DNA of 64,000 nucleotides, taken from Methylobacterium sp. J-048 (GTDB taxonomy: Bacteria; Pseudomonadota; Alphaproteobacteria; Rhizobiales; Beijerinckiaceae). How positions within the stretch are numbered: the stretch's first letter is position 1; every line of letters starts with the position of its first letter. Below, piece by piece: positions 19,834-31,100 of this stretch. The position numbers and the translations under genes are program-made. The stretch lies in NCBI RefSeq assembly GCF_022829515.1, contig NZ_JAKSYL010000157.1, positions 1 through 64,000 on the forward strand, in the 5' to 3' direction. Under the pieces are notes generated by a model, which had not been told where the DNA came from, made no database searches, and worked only from the letters and a program-made list of their open reading frames with translations.

Positions 19834-20072
19834 CGTCCTTCGCGGTCTGCCCTGATCATCGGGGTGCTGTCGGGAAGCAGCTTACGACGCGCTTTGGCCC
19901 GGATCGTCCGGACCAGAGCCACGGCCTCAGCGGCCTGAAGGTCGTTCGTGTCCTTCAGGCCATCGTCGTGGCGGTGACGCAGGCCAGCTTCCGCGCGACC
20001 GCCGACGTCATCCCGCGGGACGTCGAAGACGGGTCGATGCCGACCGAGCGAAGACCAGCTTGGGATGTTCAT
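19830..20072 (-). CDS. Putative antitoxin partner of VapC, atypical
   Basis: This is an 80-residue gene directly upstream of and overlapping vapC, with a strong GGAGG ribosome site four bases from its ATG. Its C-terminal half (LQAAEAVALVRTIRAKARRKLLPDSTPMIRADREGR) has the charged, disordered look and IRADR ending of an antitoxin neutralisation segment. The N-terminal half contains no recognisable AbrB, RHH or Phd DNA-binding motif. The antitoxin role is inferred from position and coupling. A frameshifted or diverged antitoxin is possible. Confidence 0.6.
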   Translation of the reverse strand: MNIPSWSSLGRHRPVFDVPRDDVGGRAEAGLRHRHDDGLKDTNDLQAAEAVALVRTIRAKARRKLLPDSTPMIRADREGR

Positions 20073-20084
20073 GAGACCTCCGCC

Positions 20085-21746
<1,662 letters not shown>

Positions 21747-22634
21747 TCAGCGCAAATCCGGAGCGGGGCCCTTGTCGGTGTATTCCGGCGGCAGGCCGAT
21801 ATAATCGCCGAGGATACCGTCGATGCCGGGCGCCCGGCCGTAGGCCTCGCAATCGGGGTCGAGGGGCGCTTCGCCGAGCGTGGTGACCCGGATGCGGTCC
21901 CAGGTCGGCAGGGTGTTGGGCGCGTTGAACGGGTCGTCGCCGGTGGCCAGCATGAAGCCGAAATCCTGGCCGAACTCGCCGGCGAGGTCATAAGCGTCGC
22001 TGGCGCGGGAGAAGCGTGGCTGGCTGGTGAACGAGTTCGCGGCCCCGCCCCAGACCATCGCGGCGCGCTGCTCGCGGCGGCGGTCCAGCGCCTCGGCCTC
22101 GACCGTGAGGCTGCCGAGCCCGATCGGGATCCGCGGGATCGGGATACGGCCGATGCCCTCGACGGCGCTGAGGCCGACCTGGGACGCCACGGTCACGCCG
22201 GCCGAGCCTGAGATGGTGGCGCCGGCGCCGAGGAGGTCGGTGGGCTCGACCCGGGTGACCTGCGCCCGCACGGTCAGGTCGGCGTCGCGGCCGGTCACGA
22301 CATCGTAGCGCAGCGACAGGTCGTAGCAGAGCGCCCGGTCGGCCGCGTTGGCGATCAGGCGGCGCTCCGCCTGGGTCAGCGGGGCGGCGCCCGCGACGTC
22401 GGCGTGGAACGCCGTCGGGATGATCCGCACGGTACCGGCCTTGGCCAGCGCCGGCCGGTCCACGTAGAGCCGCGAGGCCGAGGCGACCGCGCTGCTCGCC
22501 TTCAGGCGGTCGTAGCGGGTGAGCGAACCGCGATCGTTCAGCAGCACTGTGCCGCAGGCCGTTACCGTCGACAGGAGCGCGACGGCGGCGGCGATCCGCG
22601 ACAGGGATCGGCGCTTGGTCGGAGAGGGCTGCAT
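21747..22634 (-). CDS. DUF3313-type lipoprotein
   Basis: This is a 295-residue predicted lipoprotein. The N-terminus is MQPSPTKRRSLSR followed by a hydrophobic stretch and the lipobox STVTACG. The mature part contains VDRPALAKAGTVRIIPTAF, ADLTVRAQVTRVEPTDLLGAGATISGSAG and SLTVEAEALDRRREQRAAMVWGG, the pattern of DUF3313, a family of outer-membrane-associated lipoproteins of unknown function. The start at 22634 is chosen because it places a normal-length signal peptide before the lipobox; the frame is open to 22703. Confidence 0.78.
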   Translation of the reverse strand: MQPSPTKRRSLSRIAAAVALLSTVTACGTVLLNDRGSLTRYDRLKASSAVASASRLYVDRPALAKAGTVRIIPTAFHADVAGAAPLTQAERRLIANAADRALCYDLSLRYDVVTGRDADLTVRAQVTRVEPTDLLGAGATISGSAGVTVASQVGLSAVEGIGRIPIPRIPIGLGSLTVEAEALDRRREQRAAMVWGGAANSFTSQPRFSRASDAYDLAGEFGQDFGFMLATGDDPFNAPNTLPTWDRIRVTTLGEAPLDPDCEAYGRAPGIDGILGDYIGLPPEYTDKGPAPDLR

Positions 22635-22840
22635 CGCGTGTCCCGTGGCCGGCACCGCGCCGGTATCGACGGCCGGAAGACCGCTCGCGCCAAACGTAGC
22701 CATTGGACCACCCGCACAAAAGGTGGTGTCCGGTCACGATGCAACCTCTGTTGCGTTGCGGATACAGACGCGAAACACGACGGTGCGAATGGGCGCCCCC
22801 GCCGTGCAACCGTCCCGGCGCGACGCGCGTCTGCTGTCCG

Positions 22841-24289
22841 ATGTCTTCCCCGACCCAAAAACCGCTCTGGATCGTCCCCCTGACGGTGGCCACCGCCCTG
22901 TTCATGGAGAACACCGATTCCACCGTGATCGCCACGGCGCTGCCCAGCATCGCGACGAGCCTCGGGGAGGACCCGATCGCCCTGAAGCTGGCGCTGACCG
23001 CCTATCTCGTCAGCCTGGCGATCTTCATCCCGGTGAGCGGCTGGATGGCCGACCGCTACGGCTCGCGCACGGTGTTCCGGGCCGCGCTGGTCGTGTTTAT
23101 GATCGGGTCCCTGGCCTGCGCGGCGGCCAACGGCCTGGCGTGGTTCGTCGCCGCGCGGTTCCTTCAGGGCATGGGCGGCGCCATGATGGTGCCGGTGGGC
23201 CGCCTCGTCGTGCTGCGCAGCGTGCCGAAGTCCCAGCTGGTGACGGCTCTGGCCTACCTGACCTTCCCGGCGCTGGTCGGCCCGGTGATCGGGCCGCCGC
23301 TCGGCGGGCTGATCACCACGTGGTTCGACTGGCGCTGGATCTTCTTCATCAACCTGCCGATCGGCTGCGCCGGGATCGTGCTGGCAAGCCTCTATTTCGA
23401 GGACATCCGCGAGCCGGAGCGGCCGCCGCTCGACGTCGCCGGCTTCTTCCTGCTCGGCACCGGCCTCGCCGCTTTAATGCTCGGGCTCGCCTCGATGGGA
23501 CGCCATCTCCTGCCGGCCTCGGTCTCCTGGGGGTGTCTGGCCGGCGGCGCGATCCTGCTGCCGCTCTATTTCCTGCATGCCAGGCGTGTCGCCCACCCGA
23601 TCGTCCGGCTCGACCTGATGAACCGCCCAACCTTCCGGGTCGCGATCCTGGGCGGCAGCCTGTTCCGGGTTGGGACGGGCGCCATCCCGTTCCTGCTGCC
23701 GCTGATGCTGCAGGTCGGGTTCGGGCTCGACGCCCTGCATTCCGGCCTGATCACCTTCGCGGCCGCGGCCGGAGCGATGTTCGTGAAGACCCTGGCGCCC
23801 AGGATTCTGCGCCATCTGGGCTTCCGCACCGTGATGGTCTCGAACGCGGTGCTGGCCTCGGCCTTCCTGGCGGTGAACGGGCTCTACACGGCGGGTACGC
23901 CGCACTGGATCATGATCGCGCTGCTGTTCATCGGCGGCTGCTCGCGCTCGGTGCAGTTCACCTGCGTCAACGCCATCGCGTATGCCGATCTCGAATCCCG
24001 GGAGATGAGCGCGGCCACGAGCTTCGCCAGCGTCTGCCAGCAGCTGTCGCTGAGCCTGGGCGTCACCCTCGGAGCGCTCGCCCTCGAGGGGACGGCTGGT
24101 CTCCACGGCCGGGCCCGGATCGAGGCCGGCGATTTCGGGCCGGCGTTCGTCGCCGTGGCTGTGCTGTCGGCCCTCTCCGTGCTGGCCTTCCGCAAGCTGA
24201 CGCCCGATGCCGGTGCCGAGATTTCCGGCCGACGGATGGTCGCCGCGACGCCATCCGCATCACCCGAGCTGAAGCCCCGGGCAAGCTGA
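22841..24289 (+). CDS. MFS transporter, DHA2 (14-TMS drug:H+ antiporter) family
   Basis: This is a 482-residue major facilitator protein with about 14 hydrophobic segments. Motif C-type TDSTVIATALPSIATSLGEDP in TM1, the loop motif GWMADRYGSRTVFRAAL, RFLQGMGGAMMVPVGRLVVLR, and the FPALVGPVIGPPLGGLIT antiporter motif are all present and typical of EmrB/QacA exporters. The ATG at 22841 is chosen as it directly precedes TM1. It is divergent from the DUF3313 lipoprotein gene. No EmrA-type adaptor is adjacent, so it likely works alone in the inner membrane. Confidence 0.9.
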   Translation: MSSPTQKPLWIVPLTVATALFMENTDSTVIATALPSIATSLGEDPIALKLALTAYLVSLAIFIPVSGWMADRYGSRTVFRAALVVFMIGSLACAAANGLAWFVAARFLQGMGGAMMVPVGRLVVLRSVPKSQLVTALAYLTFPALVGPVIGPPLGGLITTWFDWRWIFFINLPIGCAGIVLASLYFEDIREPERPPLDVAGFFLLGTGLAALMLGLASMGRHLLPASVSWGCLAGGAILLPLYFLHARRVAHPIVRLDLMNRPTFRVAILGGSLFRVGTGAIPFLLPLMLQVGFGLDALHSGLITFAAAAGAMFVKTLAPRILRHLGFRTVMVSNAVLASAFLAVNGLYTAGTPHWIMIALLFIGGCSRSVQFTCVNAIAYADLESREMSAATSFASVCQQLSLSLGVTLGALALEGTAGLHGRARIEAGDFGPAFVAVAVLSALSVLAFRKLTPDAGAEISGRRMVAATPSASPELKPRAS

Positions 24290-24294
24290 GCCGG

Positions 24295-24825
24295 TCAGGC
24301 CGCTGCCCGGGCCGGTGCGCGTCCGCCCGATTTCTTGCTGGCGCCACCGCGGGCCGCGGAGCTTTTTCCGGCGGCCTTGGCCGGCGCGCGCTGCGGAGCC
24401 GGCCGTTCGGCCGCCTGGCCGGCGCGCCAGCCCTGCCAACTCCAGGCACCGGGACCGGTCAGCGCGTAGATCAAGAATCCGCCCGCGAGCCCGAGATCGG
24501 CGAGCATCAGCGTCCGCTCGGCGATCGCGGCCGGCCCGACATATTGCCAGAACGCGTGCAGCATCACGGCCGTCACCGCCGCGAAGGCGGCGAGCGCCAG
24601 CCCGGTCAGGCGCGGCAGCACGCCGAGGATCAACGCGAGGGGCCCGAAGACCTGCACAACCACGGCGGCGGTGGCGACGCCGTTCGGGAACGGCATGCCG
24701 CTGCCGGCGAGCGTCAGCGCGAAGCCCGAGACGTTGAGCGCCCGGGCGATCCCGGTCGGCAGGAGCGCGGCGGCCAGGAGCAGGCGCGCGGCGAGAAGGG
24801 TTCCGTCCTGGGCGCGGGCGATCAT
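24295..24825 (-). CDS. DoxX family membrane protein with basic C-terminal tail
   Basis: This is a 176-residue protein with four transmembrane segments of the DoxX/DoxD type (LLAARLLLAAALLPTGIARAL, then VVVQVFGPLALILGVLPRLTGLALAAFA and HAFWQ). It ends in a ~45-residue Ala/Lys/Arg/Gly-rich tail (APAKAAGKSSAARGGASKK) that is not part of the core family. DoxX proteins are often quinone-linked redox or stress-associated membrane subunits; a precise role cannot be given. It is convergent with the upstream DHA2 transporter gene, with stops six bases apart. Confidence 0.82.
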   Translation of the reverse strand: MIARAQDGTLLAARLLLAAALLPTGIARALNVSGFALTLAGSGMPFPNGVATAAVVVQVFGPLALILGVLPRLTGLALAAFAAVTAVMLHAFWQYVGPAAIAERTLMLADLGLAGGFLIYALTGPGAWSWQGWRAGQAAERPAPQRAPAKAAGKSSAARGGASKKSGGRAPARAAA

Positions 24826-24901
24826 GGTCGAATCCGGTCGGCTGAAAGGGCTGACCGGAGGGTGGCGGATTCTCTTGAAGGCCCGGTTAAGTCGCCGGGC
24901 C

Positions 24902-26182
24902 TCAGCTCGCGACGCCGCCCCGGAACAGCCGGCCGCGCTCGGTCCAGAGCACCACCAGCAGCGCCAGACCCCCGAGGGTGGCGTAGCCGATCCCGACCGG
25001 CAGCACGGTCCCGTCGAAGGCCTGGCCGATCACGTAGCCGGAAAACGCCCCCAGGATCGTCGTGTAGAAGCCCACGAACGACGAGGCCGTGCCGGCGATC
25101 GCGCCGAGCGGCTCCAGCGCCAGCGCGCTGAAGTTCGGCAGCGCAAAGCTCATCAGGAACTGGTTCGCCGCCAGGATCGCCAGAAACGCCGCCAGGGGCG
25201 GGTGGCCGTGATAGGCGAGGCCCACGCCGACCTGGGCCAGGGCCACCAGCGTGAACGCGATGATGCCAGCGTGCGAGAGCGCTCGCATCCCGAGCCGCCG
25301 CACGATCCGGGCGTTGATCAGCGTCGCCGCCCCCATGGCACCGGCGACCAGCCCGAAGGCCAGGGGGAACAGGGGCCCGAGATGGTACAGCCCGGTGTCG
25401 AACACCTGCTGGGCCGAGCCGACATAGCCCATGATGCAGCCGGTGAGCAGGCCGAGCGCCGTGGCGTAGCCGATGGCAACCCGGGTGGTGACCGTGGTGC
25501 GCACCGCGTCCCAGGTCGCCCCGAGCGAGAGCGGGCGACGGTATTCCGGATGCAGGGTCTCCGGCATCCGGAGCGAGAACCAGGCGGTCAGCCAGAAGGC
25601 CAGCGCCAGCATCGAGACGAACACGTAGACCCAGGAGCCCAGGGCCAGCATCAGGCCGCCGATCGCCGGGGCGATCATCGGGACGATCAGGAAGACCATC
25701 ATGGTCAGCGACATCACGCTCGCCATCTCGCGGCCGGCGAAGCGGTCGCGCACGATCGCCACCGAGAGCACGCGGCCTGCAGCCGCGCCGATGCCCTGGA
25801 TGACCCGGGCCGCCAGCAGCCAGCCGAAGCTCGGCGCCACCATGGCCAGCCCGCAGCCGACCACGTAGATCGCCAGGCTCGCGAGCAGCACAGGCCGGCG
25901 CCCGAACGTATCCGAGATCGGCCCGTAGGCGAGCTGGGCCACGCCGAACCCGGCCATGAAGACGTAAACGAGGAGCTGCAGCCGGTTCGGATCGGGCACG
26001 GAGAACCGCGCCTCGATCGCCGGGAAGGCCGGCAGCAGGTTGTCGATGGAGATGGCGGTGACGGCCATCATCAGCGCGATGATGGCGACGAACTCGGTGA
26101 AGCCCGGCCCCGACCGCGTCTGCGGGGTGCGAATTTCCTGGACCGGCGGATTCGGCCGGATCGCGATTGTCACAATGCGCAC
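24902..26182 (-). CDS. Bcr/CflA-type multidrug efflux MFS transporter
   Basis: This is a 426-residue 12-segment major facilitator. Characteristic Bcr/CflA stretches are AISIDNLLPAFPAIEARF, YVFMAGFGVAQLAYGPISDTFGRRPVLL (motif A), ARVIQGIGAAAGRVLSVAIVRDRFAGREMASVMS, and the motif C region VFLIVPMIAPAIGGLML. Family members export sulfonamide, bicyclomycin, chloramphenicol or cysteine. The substrate here cannot be told from sequence. It lies in a row with another MFS gene (26261-27556) on the same strand. Confidence 0.88.
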   Translation of the reverse strand: MRIVTIAIRPNPPVQEIRTPQTRSGPGFTEFVAIIALMMAVTAISIDNLLPAFPAIEARFSVPDPNRLQLLVYVFMAGFGVAQLAYGPISDTFGRRPVLLASLAIYVVGCGLAMVAPSFGWLLAARVIQGIGAAAGRVLSVAIVRDRFAGREMASVMSLTMMVFLIVPMIAPAIGGLMLALGSWVYVFVSMLALAFWLTAWFSLRMPETLHPEYRRPLSLGATWDAVRTTVTTRVAIGYATALGLLTGCIMGYVGSAQQVFDTGLYHLGPLFPLAFGLVAGAMGAATLINARIVRRLGMRALSHAGIIAFTLVALAQVGVGLAYHGHPPLAAFLAILAANQFLMSFALPNFSALALEPLGAIAGTASSFVGFYTTILGAFSGYVIGQAFDGTVLPVGIGYATLGGLALLVVLWTERGRLFRGGVAS

Positions 26183-26260
26183 TCGTGCTGCGAAAGGGTT
26201 GCCCGACGGAGGCGCCCCCTTCGCGGCACGCTTGTGACGGCTTCGGCCGCTCGGCGCAGC

Positions 26261-27556
26261 TCAGGCCGGCAGCGGGCGCAGGGCCGGCTCGCGGGGATTG
26301 CGCCCGACGAAGCCCGCCATCAGGGCGGCGACCAGGCACATCAGGCCGGCCGACACGAACGCGCCGAGATAGCTGCCGGTATCGGTCCGGACCATGCCGG
26401 CGAGCCACGCGGCCGAGGCGGCGCCGATCTGGTGGGCGGCGGCTATCCAGCCGAACATCAGCGCGGCGTTCTCCTCGCCGAAGGACTTTCCGGCGAGCTG
26501 CACGGTGGGCGGTACGGTGGCGATCCAGTCGAGCCCGTAGAACACCGCGAACAGGGACAGGCCGTAGAAGCTCAGGTCGAACGAGTAGGGCAGGAAGATC
26601 AGCGAGAGGCCACGCAGGCCGTAATACCAGGCCAGCAGCTTGCGCGAATCGAACCGGTCGGTGAGCCAGCCCGAGGCCGTGGTGCCGATCAGGTCGCAGA
26701 TGCCCATCACGGCGAGCAGGCCCGCCGCCGTCACCTCGGCGATGCCGTGATCGATGCAGGCCGGGATCAGGTGGGTGCCGATCAGCCCGTTGGTCGAGGC
26801 GCCGCAGATGAAGAACGTGCCGGACAGCAGCCAGAAATCCTTTGATCGCAGGCCGATCCGCAGGCCGCGCAGGGCCCGCATCGCCGGGTTTTCGGTGAAC
26901 ACGGGCGTCGGCGTCACCGTGGTCTCGCCGTAGCGCGGCAGGCCGAGATCGGCCGGCCGGTCGCGCAGCAGCAGCGCCGCCAGCGGGATCAGCACCAGGG
27001 TCACCCCCGCGACCAGCAGCGAGACCGAGCGCCAGCCCGACCCGACCGCCAGGGAGGCCAGGATCGGCAGGAAGATCAGCTGTCCCGTGGCGCTGCTGGC
27101 GGTGAGCATGCCGATCACCAGGCCGCGGCGCTTGCCGAACCAGCGCCCGGCGACGGTGGCGCCGAGCACGTTGGCGACCATGCCGGACCCCGAGCCGACC
27201 ACGATGCCCCAGAGCAGGACCATCTGCCACGGCGCCGTCATCAGGCTGGTGGCGGCCGTGCCGAGTGCCAGGACGAAGAGCGAGCCGCAGACCGAGCGTC
27301 GCAGGCCGAACCGCTCGATGATCGCCACCGCGAACGGCCCGATCATCCCGTACAGGAAAATGTTGAGGGCGATGCCGACGCTGATCGTGGCGGCGGTCCA
27401 GCCGAATTCCCGCTCCCACGGGACGATCAGCACGCTCGGCGTCGCGCGCACGCCCGCCCCGATCAGCAGCACCAGGAAGGTCACCGCGGCGACGACCCAG
27501 GCATAGTGCAGGCGCGGCGCGGGCGGCGCGGAGAGCGTCTCGACGGGGGCGGGCAT
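26261..27556 (-). CDS. MFS transporter, OFA/monocarboxylate-like
   Basis: This is a 431-residue, 12-segment major facilitator. It begins LHYAWVVAAVTFLVLLIGAGVRATPSVLIVPWEREFGWTAATIS, and GSGSGMVANVLGATVAGRWFGKRRGLVIGMLTASSATGQL follows. This pattern is shared by oxalate:formate and monocarboxylate-type MFS carriers, so an organic-acid substrate is the best guess. It is followed downstream on the same strand by the Bcr/CflA gene and preceded by a MarR regulator gene about 30 bases away, which probably controls it. Confidence 0.85.
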   Translation of the reverse strand: MPAPVETLSAPPAPRLHYAWVVAAVTFLVLLIGAGVRATPSVLIVPWEREFGWTAATISVGIALNIFLYGMIGPFAVAIIERFGLRRSVCGSLFVLALGTAATSLMTAPWQMVLLWGIVVGSGSGMVANVLGATVAGRWFGKRRGLVIGMLTASSATGQLIFLPILASLAVGSGWRSVSLLVAGVTLVLIPLAALLLRDRPADLGLPRYGETTVTPTPVFTENPAMRALRGLRIGLRSKDFWLLSGTFFICGASTNGLIGTHLIPACIDHGIAEVTAAGLLAVMGICDLIGTTASGWLTDRFDSRKLLAWYYGLRGLSLIFLPYSFDLSFYGLSLFAVFYGLDWIATVPPTVQLAGKSFGEENAALMFGWIAAAHQIGAASAAWLAGMVRTDTGSYLGAFVSAGLMCLVAALMAGFVGRNPREPALRPLPA

Positions 27557-27584
27557 GTTCGGGCTCCGGGGGTGAGACGGTCGG

Positions 27585-28001
27585 TCAGGTGGCGGCGATC
27601 AGGGCTTCCGCGAGGGCTGCGACGGCCACGGGGTCGACCTGAGCGTTGATTCGAGCTTGGGCCGCCTGCCAGTAGGGCGTAGCCGCCGCGATAGCCTCGC
27701 GACCGGCATCCGTCAGGGAGACGATCCGCTCGCGCGCATCCCGGCCTGCCTCGATCTTCACGAGGCCGCGCCGTTCCAGCGGGTCGAGGTTGCGGCCCAT
27801 CGTGGTCCGCTCCAGGACGGCCTCCACGGCCAGCCGCGTCACCGGAATTGGCCCGAGCCGTTCCAGGCGGCGCAGGATCGAGAATTGCGTCACCCGCAAT
27901 CCGGCTGGACGCAGGGCCGCGTCATAGGACGCGGTCAATGCGCGGGTGGCCTGGCGCAGGGCGACGCAGGTGCAGGATTCGGTCTGAGATTCAGTGCTCA
28001 C
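27585..28001 (-). CDS. MarR family transcriptional regulator
   Basis: This is a 138-residue winged-helix regulator: CTCVALRQATRALTASYDAALRPAGLRVTQFSILRRL (dimer helix and first HTH helix), LAVEAVLERTTMGRNLDPLERRGLV (recognition helix) and DARERIVSLTDAGREAI (wing). The two cysteines in ESCTCVALR may be a redox switch, as in other MarR proteins with N-terminal CxC; this is inferred. GTG at 28001 is chosen since it gives the family-typical short N-terminus; the frame is open to 28067. It is divergent from the GDH gene and lies directly upstream of the MFS gene at 26261-27556. Confidence 0.88.
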   Translation of the reverse strand: MSTESQTESCTCVALRQATRALTASYDAALRPAGLRVTQFSILRRLERLGPIPVTRLAVEAVLERTTMGRNLDPLERRGLVKIEAGRDARERIVSLTDAGREAIAAATPYWQAAQARINAQVDPVAVAALAEALIAAT

Positions 28002-28159
28002 AATGCGTGTATATGCACCTATTCCCCGTCGCACAAGCCGGGCCTGACGGTTCCTCCGGTTCGACATGCGGGAACCGGGATTTGCGGCCGGCTGTCATCG
28101 ACACGGCGGATCACCCTGCTAACGCTGCGCAGGCAGGCTCCCGGTTCGTGAGAGGCACG

Positions 28160-31100
28160 ATGACACTCGAAACCGCCACGGCGTTGTCATCCTCGGAACA
28201 GAAATCGGCCCGGACCGACCTCATCGAGGCGGCCGCCGAGATCGTCGCCCAGCAGGGCGGACCCGGCGGCTTCGTCCGCGACCTGTTCGGACGCGTGACC
28301 CCCGAGGACGTGGCACCCTACCCGGGCGATGCGCTGGCCGAGCTCGCGGTTCGCGCCCGCGCGTTCCTGTCCGAGCCGCGCAAGTCCGGCGAACCGGCCC
28401 GGCTGCGCTTGAGCGATACCGAACTCGTGCGGGACGGCCGGACGCGCGAGGTGACGATCGTCGAGGTCATCAACGACAACCGGCCGTTCCTGCTCGATTC
28501 GACCCTGGCCGAACTCACCGAACAGGGCCTGACGCCGGATCTCGTCGCGCACCCGATCCTCGGGGTCGAGCGCGATGCCTCGGGCGTGCTGGTACGCGTG
28601 GTCGGGGAGACCACCGCGGACGCCCATGGCAGCCTGGCGCGCGAGAGCTTCATCCATCTCCATCTCGGCCGCCTCGACGGAGAGGCCCGGGCGCGGCTGG
28701 AGGAGGCCCTCAGCCAGGTCTACCGGGATGTGGCCCTGGCAAGCGACGACCACGATGCCATGCTGGCCCGCATCTCCGCGCTGTCCGACAGCCTCGGTCG
28801 CGCCCCCTCCCCGCTGCCGGAGGCCGAGATCGCCGAGGCGCGCGCCTTCCTGGACTGGCTCACCGACGGGCAATTCCTGGTGCTGGGCATGCGCCAGCAC
28901 GGCATCGAGGGCGACGGCCATCCCTTGATCGAGGGCTCGAGCCTCGGGGTTCTGCGCGACCCCGGCGCCACGCCCCTGCGCCGGGGCCGGACACCGGTGG
29001 ATTACACGCCCGAGATCCTGGCCTTCCTGGAGGAGCCGCAGGCGCTGATCATCACCAAGGCGAGCGCGAAGTCCCGGGTCCACCGGGTCTCCTATCTCGA
29101 CTATGTCGGCGTGAAGCTGTTTTCGGCCACCGGCAAGCTCTCGGGCGAGGTGCGGATCGTCGGCCTGTTCACCGCCGCGGCCTATACCAGCCCGGCGCGC
29201 GAGGTGCCGGTGCTGCGCCGCAAGGTCGAGGCGGTGGCCGAACGGGCCGGCCTCGACCCGACCAGCCATGCCGGCCGCAGCCTGCTGGCGGTGCTGGAGA
29301 CCTACCCGCGGGACGAGCTGTTCCAGATCGACATCGACCGGCTGTACCGGTTCACCCTGGCGATCGCGAACCTCGCCGACCGGCCGCGGATCCGCGTGCT
29401 GTCGCGTCCGGACCGGTTCGGCCGGTTCGTCTCGCTGCTGGTCTACGTGCCCAAGGACCGGTTCGATTCAACCGTGAGCGCCCGCATCGCCGCCTATCTG
29501 GCCGAGGCCTATGGCGGCCGGCCGAGCGCGGCCTACTCGGAGCTGCCCGAAGGCCCGCTGGCCCGGACCCACTACATCATCGGCCTGCCCGACGAGGGCA
29601 CACCGGAGCAGGACCCCGCCGCCCTGGAGGCCGGCATCGCGGCTCTGGTTCGCACTTGGGGTGACGCCTTGAGCGCGGCGTTGGCGGAAGCCCATGACGG
29701 CGGCCGGGCCCGTCTTCTGGCCGCCCGCTACGCGGACGCGTTCTCGGCGGCCTATCGCGACAATTTCCAGGCGGACGTGGCGGTCGCCGACATCGCCATC
29801 CTTGAGGCGCTGAGCGACGCGCAGCCGCGCGCTGTGCATCTCGGGCGCCGGGCCGGCGATTCCGATGCGCAGGTCCGGCTGAAGGTCTTTTCCCGCGGCA
29901 CCGCGATCGCCCTGTCCGACCGGGTGCCGGTGCTGGAAAATATGGGCTTTCGCGTCATCGATGAGCGGACCTATCGGGTCCGGCCGACCGGCTCGGACGA
30001 ATCGGCCCGGATCTGGCTGCACGACATGCGGATCGAGCGCGCGAGCGGCGCGGCGATCGACCTGGCCCTGCTGGAGCAGCCCCTCGAAGAGGCGATGCTG
30101 GCGCTGGCCGACGGGGCGGCGGAATCGGACGGCTACAACCGGCTCGTGCTGGAAGCCGCCCTCCCCTGGCGGGAGGCGGCGCTGCTCCGGGCGCTCGGCC
30201 GCTACCTGCGCCAGCTCCGGATTCGCTATGGCCAGGATTACATGGCCGGCACGCTGAGCCGCCATCCCGGGATCGCCCGGGCGATCGTCAGCCTGTTCCG
30301 GACCCGCTTCGACCCGCAGGCCGAGGGCGACCGGGCCGCCCAGGAGGCCGAGACCCGCGCCCTGATCGAGGAGGCGCTCGGCGACGTCACCAGCCTGGAC
30401 GATGACCGGATTCTGCGCCGGTTCGTCAACCTGGTCGAGGCGGCAGTGCGGACCAACTTCTTCCAGACCGTCGAAGGCGGTGGCCCTCGGGAGACGATCA
30501 GCTTCAAGTTCGCTTGCGCCAAGGTCACGGCGATGCCGCTGCCGCGGCCGTTCTTCGAGATCTTCGTCTATTCGCCACGAGTCGAGGGCGTGCATCTGCG
30601 CTTCGGCTACGTCGCCCGCGGCGGCCTGCGCTGGTCCGACCGGCCAGAGGATTTCCGCACCGAGATCCTGGGCCTGGTGAAGGCCCAGCAGGTGAAGAAC
30701 GCCGTTATCGTGCCGGTGGGCGCCAAGGGGGGCTTCTTCCCCAAGCGCCTGCCGCCGGCCGCCGACCGGGCCGCCTGGATGCAGGAAGGCACCGAGAGCT
30801 ACCGGCTCTTCATCCGCACGCTCCTGGAACTCACCGACAACATCGTCGACCAGGCGATCGTGCCGCCGCCCGACACGGTGCGGCACGACACGGACGACGC
30901 CTATCTCGTCGTGGCGGCCGACAAGGGCACCGCCACCTTCTCGGACATTGCCAACGCCCTCTCGCTGGAGAAGGGCCACTGGCTCGGGGACGCCTTCGCG
31001 TCCGGCGGCAGCCAGGGCTACGACCACAAGGGCATGGGCATCACCGCCCGCGGTGCCTGGGAGGCGGTGCGCCGCCACTTCCGCGAGATCGACGTCGACG

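Noticed and set aside
22519-25131. 870-codon + strand frame across the DUF3313/MFS/DoxX genes
   Set aside because: It crosses three well-supported genes in other frames and is Arg/Pro-rich without domains; it is a high-GC artefact.
24822-27419. 865-codon - strand frame over the two MFS genes
   Set aside because: It is a +1 shadow of both transporters; the true frames show complete MFS motifs.
22841-27556. Three clustered MFS genes as a drug-resistance island
   Set aside because: The genes belong to different MFS subfamilies, are in different orientations, and show no mobile element or composition change.
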